DNA of 22,663 bases, taken from contig DATIFQ010000285.1 of assembly GCA_035455185.1 (NCBI GenBank), positions 1-22,663 on the forward strand, in the 5' to 3' direction. The translations under genes and the position numbers were made by a program. Position 1 is the stretch's first letter, and the number at the start of each line of letters is the position of its first letter. This document shows positions 1 to 7,798 of the stretch, in pieces. Below the pieces are notes generated by a model. It worked only from the letters and a program-made list of their open reading frames with translations. It did no database searches and had not been told where the DNA came from. The stretch is from JAEHDI01 sp035455185 (lineage in GTDB: Bacteria > Acidobacteriota > Terriglobia > Bryobacterales > Bryobacteraceae).

Positions 1-231
1 TGCCGCGGTGAAGCGCACGCCTTGCCTGGCCAGCCCGTCGATAGCCGGAGTGCGAACCCAGGGGTACGCTTCCGGATACGCACTGATAGTCCGGTAGGAG
101 TGGTCATCCGTGTAGATGAACAGGATGTTGGGCCGCTTCGGCAGGCCCGCGCTCTGGGATAGGCCGCGAGCCGCACCGAGGCCCAGAAGGCCGAGCATCT
201 CTCTTCGACTTCTTCTTACGATCGGTGGCAT
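1..231 (-). CDS. Sulfatase, N-terminal 77 residues (gene continues past the left edge)
   Basis: The translation opens with a twin-arginine-type leader (RRSRREMLGLLGLGAARG) and then PKRPNILFIYTDDHS, the first strand and metal-binding Asp pair of the alkaline-phosphatase/sulfatase superfamily, followed by TPAIDGLARQGVRFT, the usual second block. The active-site C/S-x-P-x-R motif would lie just beyond the window, so the sulfatase type cannot be read. Sulfatases hydrolyse sulfate esters; with a Tat leader this one would act in the periplasm. The start at 231 is supported by a purine-rich AGGAAGG about 6 nt upstream. It lies 51 nt downstream of the DUF362 gene on the same strand and is probably the third gene of that operon. 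The family call is firm; the substrate is unknown. Confidence 0.9.
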   Translation of the reverse strand, partial: MPPIVRRSRREMLGLLGLGAARGLSQSAGLPKRPNILFIYTDDHSYRTISAYPEAYPWVRTPAIDGLARQGVRFTAA

Positions 232-282
232 CAGCACCTTCCTTTCCGATCCGCCGCCCGAAGGGCCTCGGCGCGGCGAGCG

Positions 283-1380
283 TCAGGAGAGTTCGATATT
301 CCGCAGGTCGATTCTGGAGTCGTCGAACTCGCCAAGCCCCAACGCACCTGCGATCTCGATGTGCTCGGTCTGGCAGTTCAGGCGCGTGCTGACCTTGTCC
401 GGCTTGGACAGCGCGATGGCCGCCATCCCCATCTCCGCTCGCTTCCTGTCCAGCGCCTTCCAGCCAATTTTGTCGACCGCGACCGGATCCGTAGAGAAGT
501 AGATTGTCTTGTGTTCCCAGATGTATTGGGGTCTGGCGGACGGCCCGCCGTGATACACGCCCTTTACGCCATCAACGATGTGAAGAACCGCCTTTTGCCG
601 GAAGGGCTGAAGATCGACGATGGCCGGAATGAAGACCGAAGTACAGTGCAGCGTGCTGTTCTGGTGGCTGCGTGCTACGTTATTGGCCATCCCGTATGCC
701 ATGTTCTTCAAGGCCAGAGTGACGCCGGCCGACTGATGGTGCTTCAGCACGGGGATGTTGATCAGCTTGTTGATCTCCTTCGTCACGAACTTGGCCACGT
801 ACGATCTGCGGAAGTGCCGGTCGTTGGGATTCTGTCCGGGCTGTATGACCGGGAGCTCCGCGTAACAGTCGGGGTCGTAGCCGTCCATATCGAGCTGAAT
901 CGGCTCGTAGGTCTCCGAAGCCCAGGCCCAGCGCACGCCTTCCGGGAGCCACTTGTCGTAACCCGCCCGCACGATAAACGAGTGGTTGCGGTCGAATACT
1001 ACAATGTCGCGTGGTTTCAATCCCGCCTGCCTCAGCCCGTCGATGACCGCGTGCAGGACCTCCGGCGCGGAAATCACGCGCGGCGCGCCGTTAGGGTTAA
1101 GTTTGATTCCAACAACGTCGCCGGGTTCGACGAACACGCGCCAGGCATCCACCCAGGTTGGAGCGCCGGTCATCTCGAGCATCCCGCGCTCGATCATCTG
1201 TCGCACCGGCCCTTGCTGGTATTTGTCGGAATCGATGCACCCGGGATGGCTGACCGAGACAACCCTTCCCGGGAAGGGTCCTGGAATGCCCAACTTGTCC
1301 GGCGCGGGGTTCGGCGCCCGCCGGGTCTGGCCTGCGGTGATCACCGCAGCGGAAAGAAAGTCTCTTCGTCCTGTCAACAT
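283..1380 (-). CDS. DUF362 domain protein with Tat signal
   Basis: A 365-residue protein. The N-terminus TGRRDFLSAAVITAG is a short twin-arginine leader. The DUF362 core is clear: INIPVLKHHQSAGVTLALKN (about 207-226, the family's P-x-L-K-x-H...G-x-T-x-x-L-K-N block) and STDPVAVDKIGW (about 296-307). DUF362 has no agreed biochemical activity, and no ferredoxin-type cysteine cluster is visible here, unlike some relatives. The reading frame is open up to 1557, but the start at 1380 is preferred: it gives the Tat leader, has AGGAGG 6 nt upstream, and leaves a 14-nt gap to the preceding gene, whereas the longer start would overlap that gene. Context suggests a role with the adjacent isomerase-like protein and sulfatase, but no reaction can be assigned. 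Confidence 0.9.
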   Translation of the reverse strand: MLTGRRDFLSAAVITAGQTRRAPNPAPDKLGIPGPFPGRVVSVSHPGCIDSDKYQQGPVRQMIERGMLEMTGAPTWVDAWRVFVEPGDVVGIKLNPNGAPRVISAPEVLHAVIDGLRQAGLKPRDIVVFDRNHSFIVRAGYDKWLPEGVRWAWASETYEPIQLDMDGYDPDCYAELPVIQPGQNPNDRHFRRSYVAKFVTKEINKLINIPVLKHHQSAGVTLALKNMAYGMANNVARSHQNSTLHCTSVFIPAIVDLQPFRQKAVLHIVDGVKGVYHGGPSARPQYIWEHKTIYFSTDPVAVDKIGWKALDRKRAEMGMAAIALSKPDKVSTRLNCQTEHIEIAGALGLGEFDDSRIDLRNIELS

Positions 1381-1386
1381 TGGCTG

Positions 1387-1392
1387 CCTCCT
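1387..1392 (-). promoter_or_regulatory. Ribosome binding site of the DUF362 gene
   Basis: AGGAGG on the minus strand with a 6-nt spacer before the ATG at 1380. It begins 3 nt after the stop codon of the upstream TIM-barrel gene, so the two genes are probably translationally coupled. This site decides the start in favour of 1380 over the longer frame. Confidence 0.7.
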
Positions 1393-1394
1393 GC

Positions 1395-2351
1395 CTACCC
1401 CGACATCCGGCCCCCATACAATTCGCCCACGATGCGAAGGATCTCCTTCATGGATATGTGTGAGGCCTCGATCAGGGTGCCGTCGAAGATGTGGGTCTCC
1501 AAGCCGATCTTGCCTTCGTAGCCGTCGCGTGCCAGCGCCTGGAAGATCGCCTTCCAATCCAGCTTCTGGGAGCTGGCCGGCATGATACCCTTGCCCTTGA
1601 TCTGCACGTTGAGGATGCGCTTCTTGGGCAGGATATTGTAACCGTCCGGAAACGGGACCTCCTGCGTACCAAGGGTGTTTTGCGGATCCCAGTTCAGCCC
1701 CACGTGCCGGGACGGGATGGCCTCGAGCAGGGCGGCGAGCTCAGCCGAGCTGGCGACGTTGCAGGAGGCCTCGTTCTCGATTGCAAGCGAGACCTTCTCC
1801 TTTTCGGCGACCATCGCCATCTCACCGATCACCTCGGCGATGCGCGGAAACAGCGCGCGCGGGTCAGCCACGCGCATTCCCGTGAAGACCCGGATCTTGT
1901 CCACTCCCAGGATGTGCGCGTTCCGTATGGCGGTGCGCAGATCGTCCATGCGGCGATCGAAACGGACCTTTTCGGCTTCCAGACGTTGGGCGCGCGCCTC
2001 GGGCCTCTCGTTGCGGCGGCGGACCGGTTCGGTACCCGGCCAGGCGAATTTCAACAGCGAGCTGTTGAGAAAGGAGACCTTGAGGTCGTGGCCGGCTAGT
2101 GCAGCCGCAGTGAGCTTGACCTCGTGTTCGGGGAGGAAGGCGTACTCGTGGCGCGCCCCCGGCACGCTTCGCAGCTCCACCCAGCGCAACCCGTACTCGC
2201 GGGCGAAGACGATTGCGTCATCCGGCGTCTTGCCGATCTCGTCCGTGATCGCGGCGATGCGAAGACGATCGATGGGTTTGGCCGCGTCCAGTGAGGGCGC
2301 CAGAGCGATGCCGGCCGCCAGAAGCTCTCGTCGCGTCATTCGACGATCCAT
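1395..2351 (-). CDS. Sugar phosphate isomerase/epimerase-like TIM-barrel protein (xylose isomerase-like, AP endonuclease 2 superfamily)
   Basis: A 318-residue protein with a short leader (MTRRELLAAGIALAPS) that resembles a Tat signal. The barrel starts at about residue 30. Likely metal-ligand stretches are SLAIENEAS (188-196), GLNWDPQN (218-225) and GLETH (283-287), in the order seen in xylose-isomerase-like barrels. The usual His-x-Lys-Asp strand is replaced here by NVQIKGKG (248-255). Such proteins isomerise or epimerise sugars or cyclitols, or have unknown roles; the substrate cannot be read. The start is uncertain between 2351 and 2339 (fifth residue, also Met), since neither has a convincing Shine-Dalgarno. 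It heads the minus-strand operon and is divergent from the complete sulfatase across 137 bp in which I could not pick a confident promoter. Confidence 0.85.
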   Translation of the reverse strand: MDRRMTRRELLAAGIALAPSLDAAKPIDRLRIAAITDEIGKTPDDAIVFAREYGLRWVELRSVPGARHEYAFLPEHEVKLTAAALAGHDLKVSFLNSSLLKFAWPGTEPVRRRNERPEARAQRLEAEKVRFDRRMDDLRTAIRNAHILGVDKIRVFTGMRVADPRALFPRIAEVIGEMAMVAEKEKVSLAIENEASCNVASSAELAALLEAIPSRHVGLNWDPQNTLGTQEVPFPDGYNILPKKRILNVQIKGKGIMPASSQKLDWKAIFQALARDGYEGKIGLETHIFDGTLIEASHISMKEILRIVGELYGGRMSG

Positions 2352-2488
2352 AATAGCGCGGAGCGGAGGTGGCTACGCGGCCCCGTCTCGCACGCGGAAA
2401 AGCGCCTTCGGTCCTATCGGCTGGAGCCGCCCGCCTCGGAAGGAATATCTTCGGCACGGCTGTCAAGTTGTACCCTTGAAGAGAACAC

Positions 2489-3979
2489 ATGTCGAGCACG
2501 CGGCGGGATTTATTGAGGCGCGCCACAGCCATGGCGGCGGCGCCGGCTATCGCGCGACGCCTCGAGAAGCGGCCGAATATTCTGTTTGCCCTTGCTGACG
2601 ATTGGGGCTGGCCCTCCGCCTCCATTGCCGGCGACCCCGTGGTCAAAACGCCCGTGTTCGACCGGGTGGCGCGCAGAGGTGTGCGGTTCACCAACGCGTT
2701 CGTGAGCTCGCCCTCGTGTACGCCCTCGCGGGCCGCGATGCTAACCGGACAGTGGCACTGGCGTTTGGGAGAGGGAGCAAATCTAGGGGGGACGCTACCG
2801 GTCCAGTTTCCCGTGTACCCCGATATCCTGGAGGCGGCAGGCTACCACGTAGGCTTCACCGGCAAAGGTTGGGCGCCGGGCGACGAGGCTCCCGGCGGCA
2901 GGAAGCGGAATCCAGCCGGATCGCGCTACCGGGATTTCACCGCGTTTCTTTCGGCACGGCCGAAACGCGCCCCATTCTGTTTTTGGTTCGGCAGCGCCGA
3001 CCCGCACCGGCCATACGACCGCGACAGCGGGGCCGCCGCCGGTCTCCGGTGGCAGGATGTACGTGTCCCACCATATCTGCCGGACCACGAAATTGTGCGC
3101 CGCGACATCGCCGACTACCTTCTGGAGGTACAGCGCTTCGACCGCGAAACCGGTGAGTTGCTCGCCATCATCGAGAGAGCCGGCGAACTCGATAACACGA
3201 TCGTGGTGATGGCTGGAGATAACGGCTGGCCGTTCCCGCGTGCGAAAGCCACCATCTACGACCCCGGCACGCATGTTCCGCTGGCCGTCTCGTGGCCGTC
3301 ACGAGTGAGTGGCGGCCGCGAGGTGGAAGACTTCGTCAGCTTGGCCGACCTGGCGCCTACGTTCCTGGAAGCTGCGGGAATCCGGCCGCCATCGCAGATG
3401 ACCGCCCGCGGTCTCCTGCCAATCCTGACATCCAAGCGGGCTGGCAGAGTGGACCCCCAGCGCAGCCACGTATTGACGGGCATGGAACGGCATGTTCCCT
3501 GTCGTGGTCAAGCCCTCGGCGGATACCCGATGCGCGCAATCCGCACGCGTGAGTTTCTTTATATACGCAACTTCGAGCCCGGCCGCTGGCCCGCGGGGGA
3601 TCCCAACGGTCTCGAAGACCCCGGCGCTCAGCCGTTCTCATTCGACGAACTTGCGGGTCAGACGTTCAAGGCTCTGGCTGATATTGATGCCGGTCCAACG
3701 AAGGCTTACCTGGTCACCCACCGGAGCGATCCTGGGGTCGAGCCTCTGTACGCACTCGCCGCCGGCAAACGTCCGGAACGCGAACTCTATGATCTTCGTG
3801 AGGACCCTTTCCAGATGAGCAACGTAGCCGCCAAGGCAAGCTACACGGAAGTGGTGAAAGGCCTCGACGCGCAACTGATGGCGGAGTTGAAAGCCAGCGG
3901 CGACCCCCGAGCGTACGGTCGCGGCGAGGAATTCGACCGATACGTCTGGTATCAAGGGCAGCGCACCGGCAAGAAGTGA
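2489..3979 (+). CDS. Cysteine-type sulfatase, resembling the heparan N-sulfatase (sulfamidase) group
   Basis: A 496-residue protein. STRRDLLRRATAM is a Tat-type leader. KRPNILFALADDWG (27-40) holds the metal-binding Asp pair. SPSCTPSRAAMLTG (74-87) is the active-site motif, with Cys77 the residue expected to be oxidised to formylglycine. AGDNGWPFPRAKATIYDPGT (about 240-260) is the second metal site; its PFP and Y-x-PGT context resembles N-sulfoglucosamine sulfohydrolases (family S1_8). It would cleave sulfate esters or sulfamates in the periplasm. Activity needs a formylglycine-generating enzyme encoded elsewhere. GAAGAGA lies about 4 nt before the ATG. It is divergent from the operon that holds the other sulfatase. 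The superfamily and Cys type are secure; the S1_8-like assignment is inference from the GDNG region. Confidence 0.92.
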   Translation: MSSTRRDLLRRATAMAAAPAIARRLEKRPNILFALADDWGWPSASIAGDPVVKTPVFDRVARRGVRFTNAFVSSPSCTPSRAAMLTGQWHWRLGEGANLGGTLPVQFPVYPDILEAAGYHVGFTGKGWAPGDEAPGGRKRNPAGSRYRDFTAFLSARPKRAPFCFWFGSADPHRPYDRDSGAAAGLRWQDVRVPPYLPDHEIVRRDIADYLLEVQRFDRETGELLAIIERAGELDNTIVVMAGDNGWPFPRAKATIYDPGTHVPLAVSWPSRVSGGREVEDFVSLADLAPTFLEAAGIRPPSQMTARGLLPILTSKRAGRVDPQRSHVLTGMERHVPCRGQALGGYPMRAIRTREFLYIRNFEPGRWPAGDPNGLEDPGAQPFSFDELAGQTFKALADIDAGPTKAYLVTHRSDPGVEPLYALAAGKRPERELYDLREDPFQMSNVAAKASYTEVVKGLDAQLMAELKASGDPRAYGRGEEFDRYVWYQGQRTGKK

Positions 3980-4093
3980 CGGTGCATGGTTCACCAACTG
4001 GGGGCTCCACCCCGAGACCCCACGAATCGTCTTTTCCAACGAGAGAGACCGCGCGGTGCGGCTTCGGCCGTGACTGGGTCAGGGTCGGGGAGC

Positions 4094-4713
4094 TTCTGTC
4101 TCGATGTATCTACGAGGAGAAATCGCCCAGCCCCGGTTGGGGCAGCCGGACAGTCCACCGTATACGGCCTGAAGCAGCATCGGAACTGGCCGCCCACTCG
4201 GTCTACGTGGAGCAGGGAAAATCCGGCAAGCGGGGAGCGGGTAGGCGGCCGATGTTTGAGCAGATGAAACGCGATGCCGCCCAGCGGAAATTCGACCGTC
4301 TTTTGATCTGGAAAGTGTCTCATCTTGGTCGTGACATGCGGGAGGTCATCGCCACGGTTTACGAGTTGGCCGACCTCGGTGTCAGTGTTCTCCCCATCAA
4401 GTCCCAGACCGGCCCCATCAACTCCACGATGGGTAGGTTGTTGTGGGCAATCCAGGCATGGTTTGCGGAGATGGAGAACGACGAAAGATCGGAGGCGATA
4501 CGAGCCGGCCACGCGCAAGCTCGGGCCGCAGGGAAACAGATTGGGCGGCCGAGAAAGGTCTTCCGCCGCGACCTCGTCGACCAGCAGGAGCTGCCATTTC
4601 GCGGCTTCATGGTGTTCCCCAGTATGTCCTTTGTTCCGCAAAGACACTTGTATACGGGCGACTTCGTGAAGTACACTGCCCAACAACGAGGTCGTCATGC
4701 AAAAGTCTTTTAG
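4094..4713 (+). pseudogene. Degenerate serine recombinase (resolvase/invertase family)
   Basis: One frame (codons from about 4195 on) reads as the body of a resolvase catalytic domain: VYVEQGKSGKRGAGRRP, then KFDRLLIWKVSHLGRDMREV, MGRLLWAIQAWFAEMENDER and AGKQIGRPRKVFRRD. The N-terminal catalytic-serine block is missing from this frame but a remnant, DVSTRRN, is in another frame at about 4103-4123. After GRPRK the expected helix-turn-helix domain is scrambled across frames, and the open frame ends at 4713 inside the next gene. The likely history is an intact recombinase inactivated by at least one frameshift before residue VYVEQG and another near 4575. Flanking inverted repeats or a target-site duplication were not found. 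The open frame nominally begins at 3976, inside the sulfatase stop region, which is chance. Confidence 0.7.
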
Positions 4714-6214
4714 CCGACGTGATGCGCTGTGCTGGGCTAGCGCGGTTCCATTAACAACAACTTTTCTGCCTTTATCCCATCATCGGGCGTTTGCACAGCC
4801 AGCAACGGGCAAGCTGCAAACCCGCGTTCTGGGCCGCACGGGCCGCGAGGTGAGTACGTTCGGTCTGGGTGGGGTCACGTGCCTAATGAAGTTCGGCGAT
4901 TACGCCACGGGACTCATCGTGAAGGCTGTCCGCGCCGGTGTTACCTTCCTGGATACCGGAAATGGTTACGGCGACAGCCAGCTAAATTATGGCGCCGCCT
5001 TCCGGGAGTTAAACGTGGTCCCGGGTCAGCCGGGCTACCAGGCGGCCTTGCGGTCCCGCCTCTTCGTGAGCACGAAGCTCGGGAGCCGTTATGCGATCAT
5101 TCGCGACGCCTCGGCTCCAACGGCGGTGGGATCCCGCGGGGGAGGCGCCAGAGCGCTAGACCAACTGAAGCTCTCCATGACGCAGATGTTCGGCGACGGA
5201 AAGGGGTCTGTCGCCGAGGGCGCCTACGTCGATATGATGCACGTCCACAACCTCAATACCGAGGCCGCCGTCGACGCGGTATTCGAGGGAATCGACAACC
5301 CGGGCGATAAATCGCTGCCCCGCGTGGGTACGCTGGCCCTCCTGATCGACTATCGCGACGGCACCAACTTGACCGGGCTCAATCCGGACCACAAGAAGTG
5401 GATTCGCCATATCGCCATGAGCTGCCATGAGAACCCGACCTCCGTCATGTACGCCATGCGGAAGGACCAAAAAAACGTTCTCGAAGGGCTTATGTGTACG
5501 ATCAACCCAAACGATCCAAACTACTTCTGCTTCGAGACCAATGCGCTGCCGGTGGCCCAGGCCAAGAACGTGGGAGTGATCGCAATGAAGGTCTTCTCCG
5601 ACGGCGTGTTTTGGGGGAAGGGCGAGCATTGGGGCGGCGAGTGGGTTAAAACGATCGGCCTGCCGGATAAGGTATCCTATCAGGATTTCATCGGATACAC
5701 GCTTTCGTCGCCGGGTGTGCACGCCGCGGTCATCGGGATCGGCGAGGTCGATAAGAACAACGATCCACAGCGCGATCAGTTCGTCGCCAACTTGGCGGCA
5801 TTTCAGACCGCGCGCGCTCTAACCTTGCGGGAACGAAAGGACATCATGGAGCGGGTCGCGGGCCTGCATGGCACGCATACGAACTTCTACCAGAGGCCGG
5901 GAAGCGGGTTGCAGCCACCGCAGAACGTGAGCGTTGCCCGGCCGCAAAACGGGCCGGTCGAGGTGTCGTGGGACACGGCATACGCCGCTGACAATGCACT
6001 GGTAAGATATGAGATCTTCCGCCGCCACGACCTGGTCGCACGGGTGCCTTTCGCCCCGCAGATCACCGAGCAGCCGTTCCGGTTCGTAGACGACGGCGTT
6101 AAGGGCAGCTTCCCCGGCGGGCTCTGGTACCGCGTCCGGGTAGTGGACTCGGAAGGGGCCACGGCCGATTCGAATACCATTCTGGCTCCCCAGGCACAGG
6201 GGCGCGCCGGATAG
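4697..6214 (+). CDS. Tat-exported aldo/keto reductase with C-terminal fibronectin-III-like domain
   Basis: A 505-residue protein. SFSRRDALCW followed by a hydrophobic stretch and AFAQ is a Tat leader with a plausible cleavage site near residue 34. The AKR barrel follows: RVLGRTGREVSTFGLGG (43-59), LDTGNGYGDS (85-94, with the Asp/Tyr pair), FVSTKLGS (123-130, catalytic Lys) and VDMMHVHN (178-185, the His strand), so the D-Y-K-H tetrad appears present. AKRs reduce carbonyls or oxidise sugars with NAD(P)H. About 100 residues after the barrel (about 409-495: PPQNVSVARP, VRYEIFRR, WYRVRVVDSEG) look like a single FnIII-type beta-sandwich, which is not standard for the family. The ATG overlaps the end of the broken resolvase frame; a GAGG lies about 5 nt upstream. 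Confidence 0.9.
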   Translation: MQKSFSRRDALCWASAVPLTTTFLPLSHHRAFAQPATGKLQTRVLGRTGREVSTFGLGGVTCLMKFGDYATGLIVKAVRAGVTFLDTGNGYGDSQLNYGAAFRELNVVPGQPGYQAALRSRLFVSTKLGSRYAIIRDASAPTAVGSRGGGARALDQLKLSMTQMFGDGKGSVAEGAYVDMMHVHNLNTEAAVDAVFEGIDNPGDKSLPRVGTLALLIDYRDGTNLTGLNPDHKKWIRHIAMSCHENPTSVMYAMRKDQKNVLEGLMCTINPNDPNYFCFETNALPVAQAKNVGVIAMKVFSDGVFWGKGEHWGGEWVKTIGLPDKVSYQDFIGYTLSSPGVHAAVIGIGEVDKNNDPQRDQFVANLAAFQTARALTLRERKDIMERVAGLHGTHTNFYQRPGSGLQPPQNVSVARPQNGPVEVSWDTAYAADNALVRYEIFRRHDLVARVPFAPQITEQPFRFVDDGVKGSFPGGLWYRVRVVDSEGATADSNTILAPQAQGRAG

Positions 6215-6267
6215 CGGCCGCCACCCGCCACCATGTCGCCGTACCCCCTGACGACGCAATAGACCTC

Positions 6268-6453
6268 CTACTCCCGATCGTGATGGTGAGTAATGTTGGT
6301 CTCCGTGGCCAGGCGGCGGGCCGCGAGCGAAGGGCCGCCCTCTTCCCACGTATAGGCCACCAGACCCAGTCCGAAATTCCAGATGTGTTCCTGCGAGGGG
6401 CGGTAGCGCTCTCCTTTCACCTCGATTTCGGCCTTCGATGATCGCCCGAGGAG
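6268..6453 (-). pseudogene. Coding-like fragment, C-terminal end of an unrecognised protein
   Basis: The 310-bp gap between the reductase and the RidA gene is not empty. On the minus strand a 61-codon frame bounded by stops reads like real protein, with EIEVKGERYRPSQEHIWNFG, then LGLVAYTWEEGGPSLAARRL and ending THHHDRE. It has no plausible start codon with a ribosome binding site, and the frame is closed upstream by TAG at 6454-6456. I read it as the 3' remnant of a lost gene. The family is not recognised. The rest of the gap holds the predicted RidA promoter and nothing else I can support. Confidence 0.35.
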
Positions 6454-6458
6454 CTAGG

Positions 6459-6487
6459 TTGAATGCGGGAGCAGGCCGGTGTATGCT
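6459..6487 (+). promoter_or_regulatory. Candidate sigma-70-type promoter for the triple-RidA operon
   Basis: TTGAAT, a 17-nt spacer, then TATGCT; each hexamer matches 4 of 6 consensus bases. It ends 37 nt before the RidA start codon, which has a strong AAGGAGA ribosome binding site. Judged by eye only. Confidence 0.4.
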
Positions 6488-6524
6488 ACCGACTAATCGA
6501 TAAACCCCCAAAGGAGAGAGCCCA

Positions 6525-7757
6525 ATGAGGCCGTTAGCAGTTTTCTTCGCGTTCATAGCGATCGGGCTGGCGGCGGACAAGAAGGCGGTGAGCCCTCCGG
6601 GTGTCACCCCCGTCGGGCCATACAGTCCGGGCGTCATGGTCGGCGACTTCCTTTACGTATCCGGGCAAGGCGCGCCTGGCCCGGATGGAAAGATGCCCGA
6701 CACACTGGAAGGGCAAGTTCGCCAGGCGTTGAACAACGTCAAGGCGGTGGTAGAGGCGGCGGGGCTGACCATGGAGCACGTCGTTTATACTCACCTCTAC
6801 CTGACCGACATGAGCACCTACGAGCAGGCCGACAAGGTCTGGGCGGAGTTCTTCCCCAAGGCGCCTCCGGCGCGCGCGGTTGTAGGCGTCTACAAGTTGC
6901 CGGGGGGCACGCCGGTGGAGGTCAACGCGGTGGCTTTCCGGGACTTGGAACGCAAGAAGGTGTTTACCCCGGCGGGTTTTCCCGCGCATCCTGGCGTGTC
7001 GCCAAGTGTGATGGCCGGGCAGAGGTTCTTCTTCTCCTCTGCATTGGGGATGGACATGGCCTCGGGCAAGGTTCCCACGAACCCCGACGAACAGGTCCAG
7101 GTGGCTTTCGAAAATCTGAAGCGCATGCTCGACGCCGCGGGGCTGGATTTCCGACACGTTGTGATGGTCAATCCCTACCTGGCGGCCGGGTCGTCGCCGG
7201 CCATGAACAAGATCTACGCTTCGCATTTCGAATTTGGCAACACGCCGGGGCGGGCGACTATTCGGGTCACCAGTCTTCCCCAGGGCAACACCATCGCGTT
7301 CACGGGAGTGGCCATCGCTGACCTTTCCAAACGGCTGGCCGTGAGGCCGAAGAACATGGCGCCGAGCCCCACCGCGAGCCCGTGCGTGCTGGCGGACGAC
7401 ACGCTCTACTGCTCGGCTAAGTCCGGATTCATCCCCGGCCCGAACGAGGGCATCTACAGCCCCACCGTGGAGGGCCAGTTGCGGCAAACCATGCGGAACT
7501 TGCTGGACGGCCTCGAAGAGGCGGGGATGAACTTCTCCAACGTCGTAGCCACCAACGTCTACCTGGGTGACATCGACGAATTTGCCAAGATGAACCGGGT
7601 GTATGCCCAGTACTTTACGGGTGTTGCGCCCACCCGCACTACCGTCGCGCAGACAGCGCCAAGAGAAGTTGCACAGCCGCCCGCTAACGCCAATCGCCCG
7701 CCGAACCCGGATACCTTTCCCGGGCGAGAACAGATTTCACTCATTGCCGTGAAATAG
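6525..7757 (+). CDS. Secreted protein with three tandem RidA (YjgF/YER057c/UK114) domains
   Basis: A 410-residue protein: a Sec signal (about 1-17, MRPLAVFFAFIAIGLAA) followed by three RidA-like repeats at about 20-140, 145-268 and 277-410. Each repeat has the family's Q-x-x-x-x-x-N-hydrophobic-x-x-hydrophobic-x-x-A-G helix (QALNNVKAVVEAAG; FENLKRMLDAAG; RNLLDGLEEAG) and the substrate-binding Arg that holds the enamine/imine carboxylate (PPARAVV, Arg117; TPGRATI, Arg243; APTRTTV, Arg371). Repeat 1 has VEVNAVAF where E. coli RidA has the catalytic Glu (IEIEAIA); repeat 3 has an Asn/Pro-rich insertion before its last strand. Ordinary RidA is about 130 residues, cytoplasmic and trimeric, deaminating 2-aminoacrylate. 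Here one chain could form a pseudo-trimer outside the cytoplasm. AAGGAGAGAGCCC precedes the ATG. Confidence 0.92.
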   Translation: MRPLAVFFAFIAIGLAADKKAVSPPGVTPVGPYSPGVMVGDFLYVSGQGAPGPDGKMPDTLEGQVRQALNNVKAVVEAAGLTMEHVVYTHLYLTDMSTYEQADKVWAEFFPKAPPARAVVGVYKLPGGTPVEVNAVAFRDLERKKVFTPAGFPAHPGVSPSVMAGQRFFFSSALGMDMASGKVPTNPDEQVQVAFENLKRMLDAAGLDFRHVVMVNPYLAAGSSPAMNKIYASHFEFGNTPGRATIRVTSLPQGNTIAFTGVAIADLSKRLAVRPKNMAPSPTASPCVLADDTLYCSAKSGFIPGPNEGIYSPTVEGQLRQTMRNLLDGLEEAGMNFSNVVATNVYLGDIDEFAKMNRVYAQYFTGVAPTRTTVAQTAPREVAQPPANANRPPNPDTFPGREQISLIAVK

Positions 7758-7798
7758 ATTCAACTGCGTCGCGGAAACGCGGCGGGAGATACATCAAT

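Noticed and set aside
361..1521. Long plus-strand open frame opposite the DUF362 and TIM-barrel genes
   Set aside because: It is a high-GC antisense shadow with no recognisable domain, and the minus-strand genes have clear family motifs and ribosome binding sites.
3980..4093. Possible attachment-site or terminator hairpins after the sulfatase (GGTG...CACC, GGGG...CCCC)
   Set aside because: Stems of 4 bp are expected by chance at this GC content, and no direct repeat was found on the other side of the recombinase remnant.
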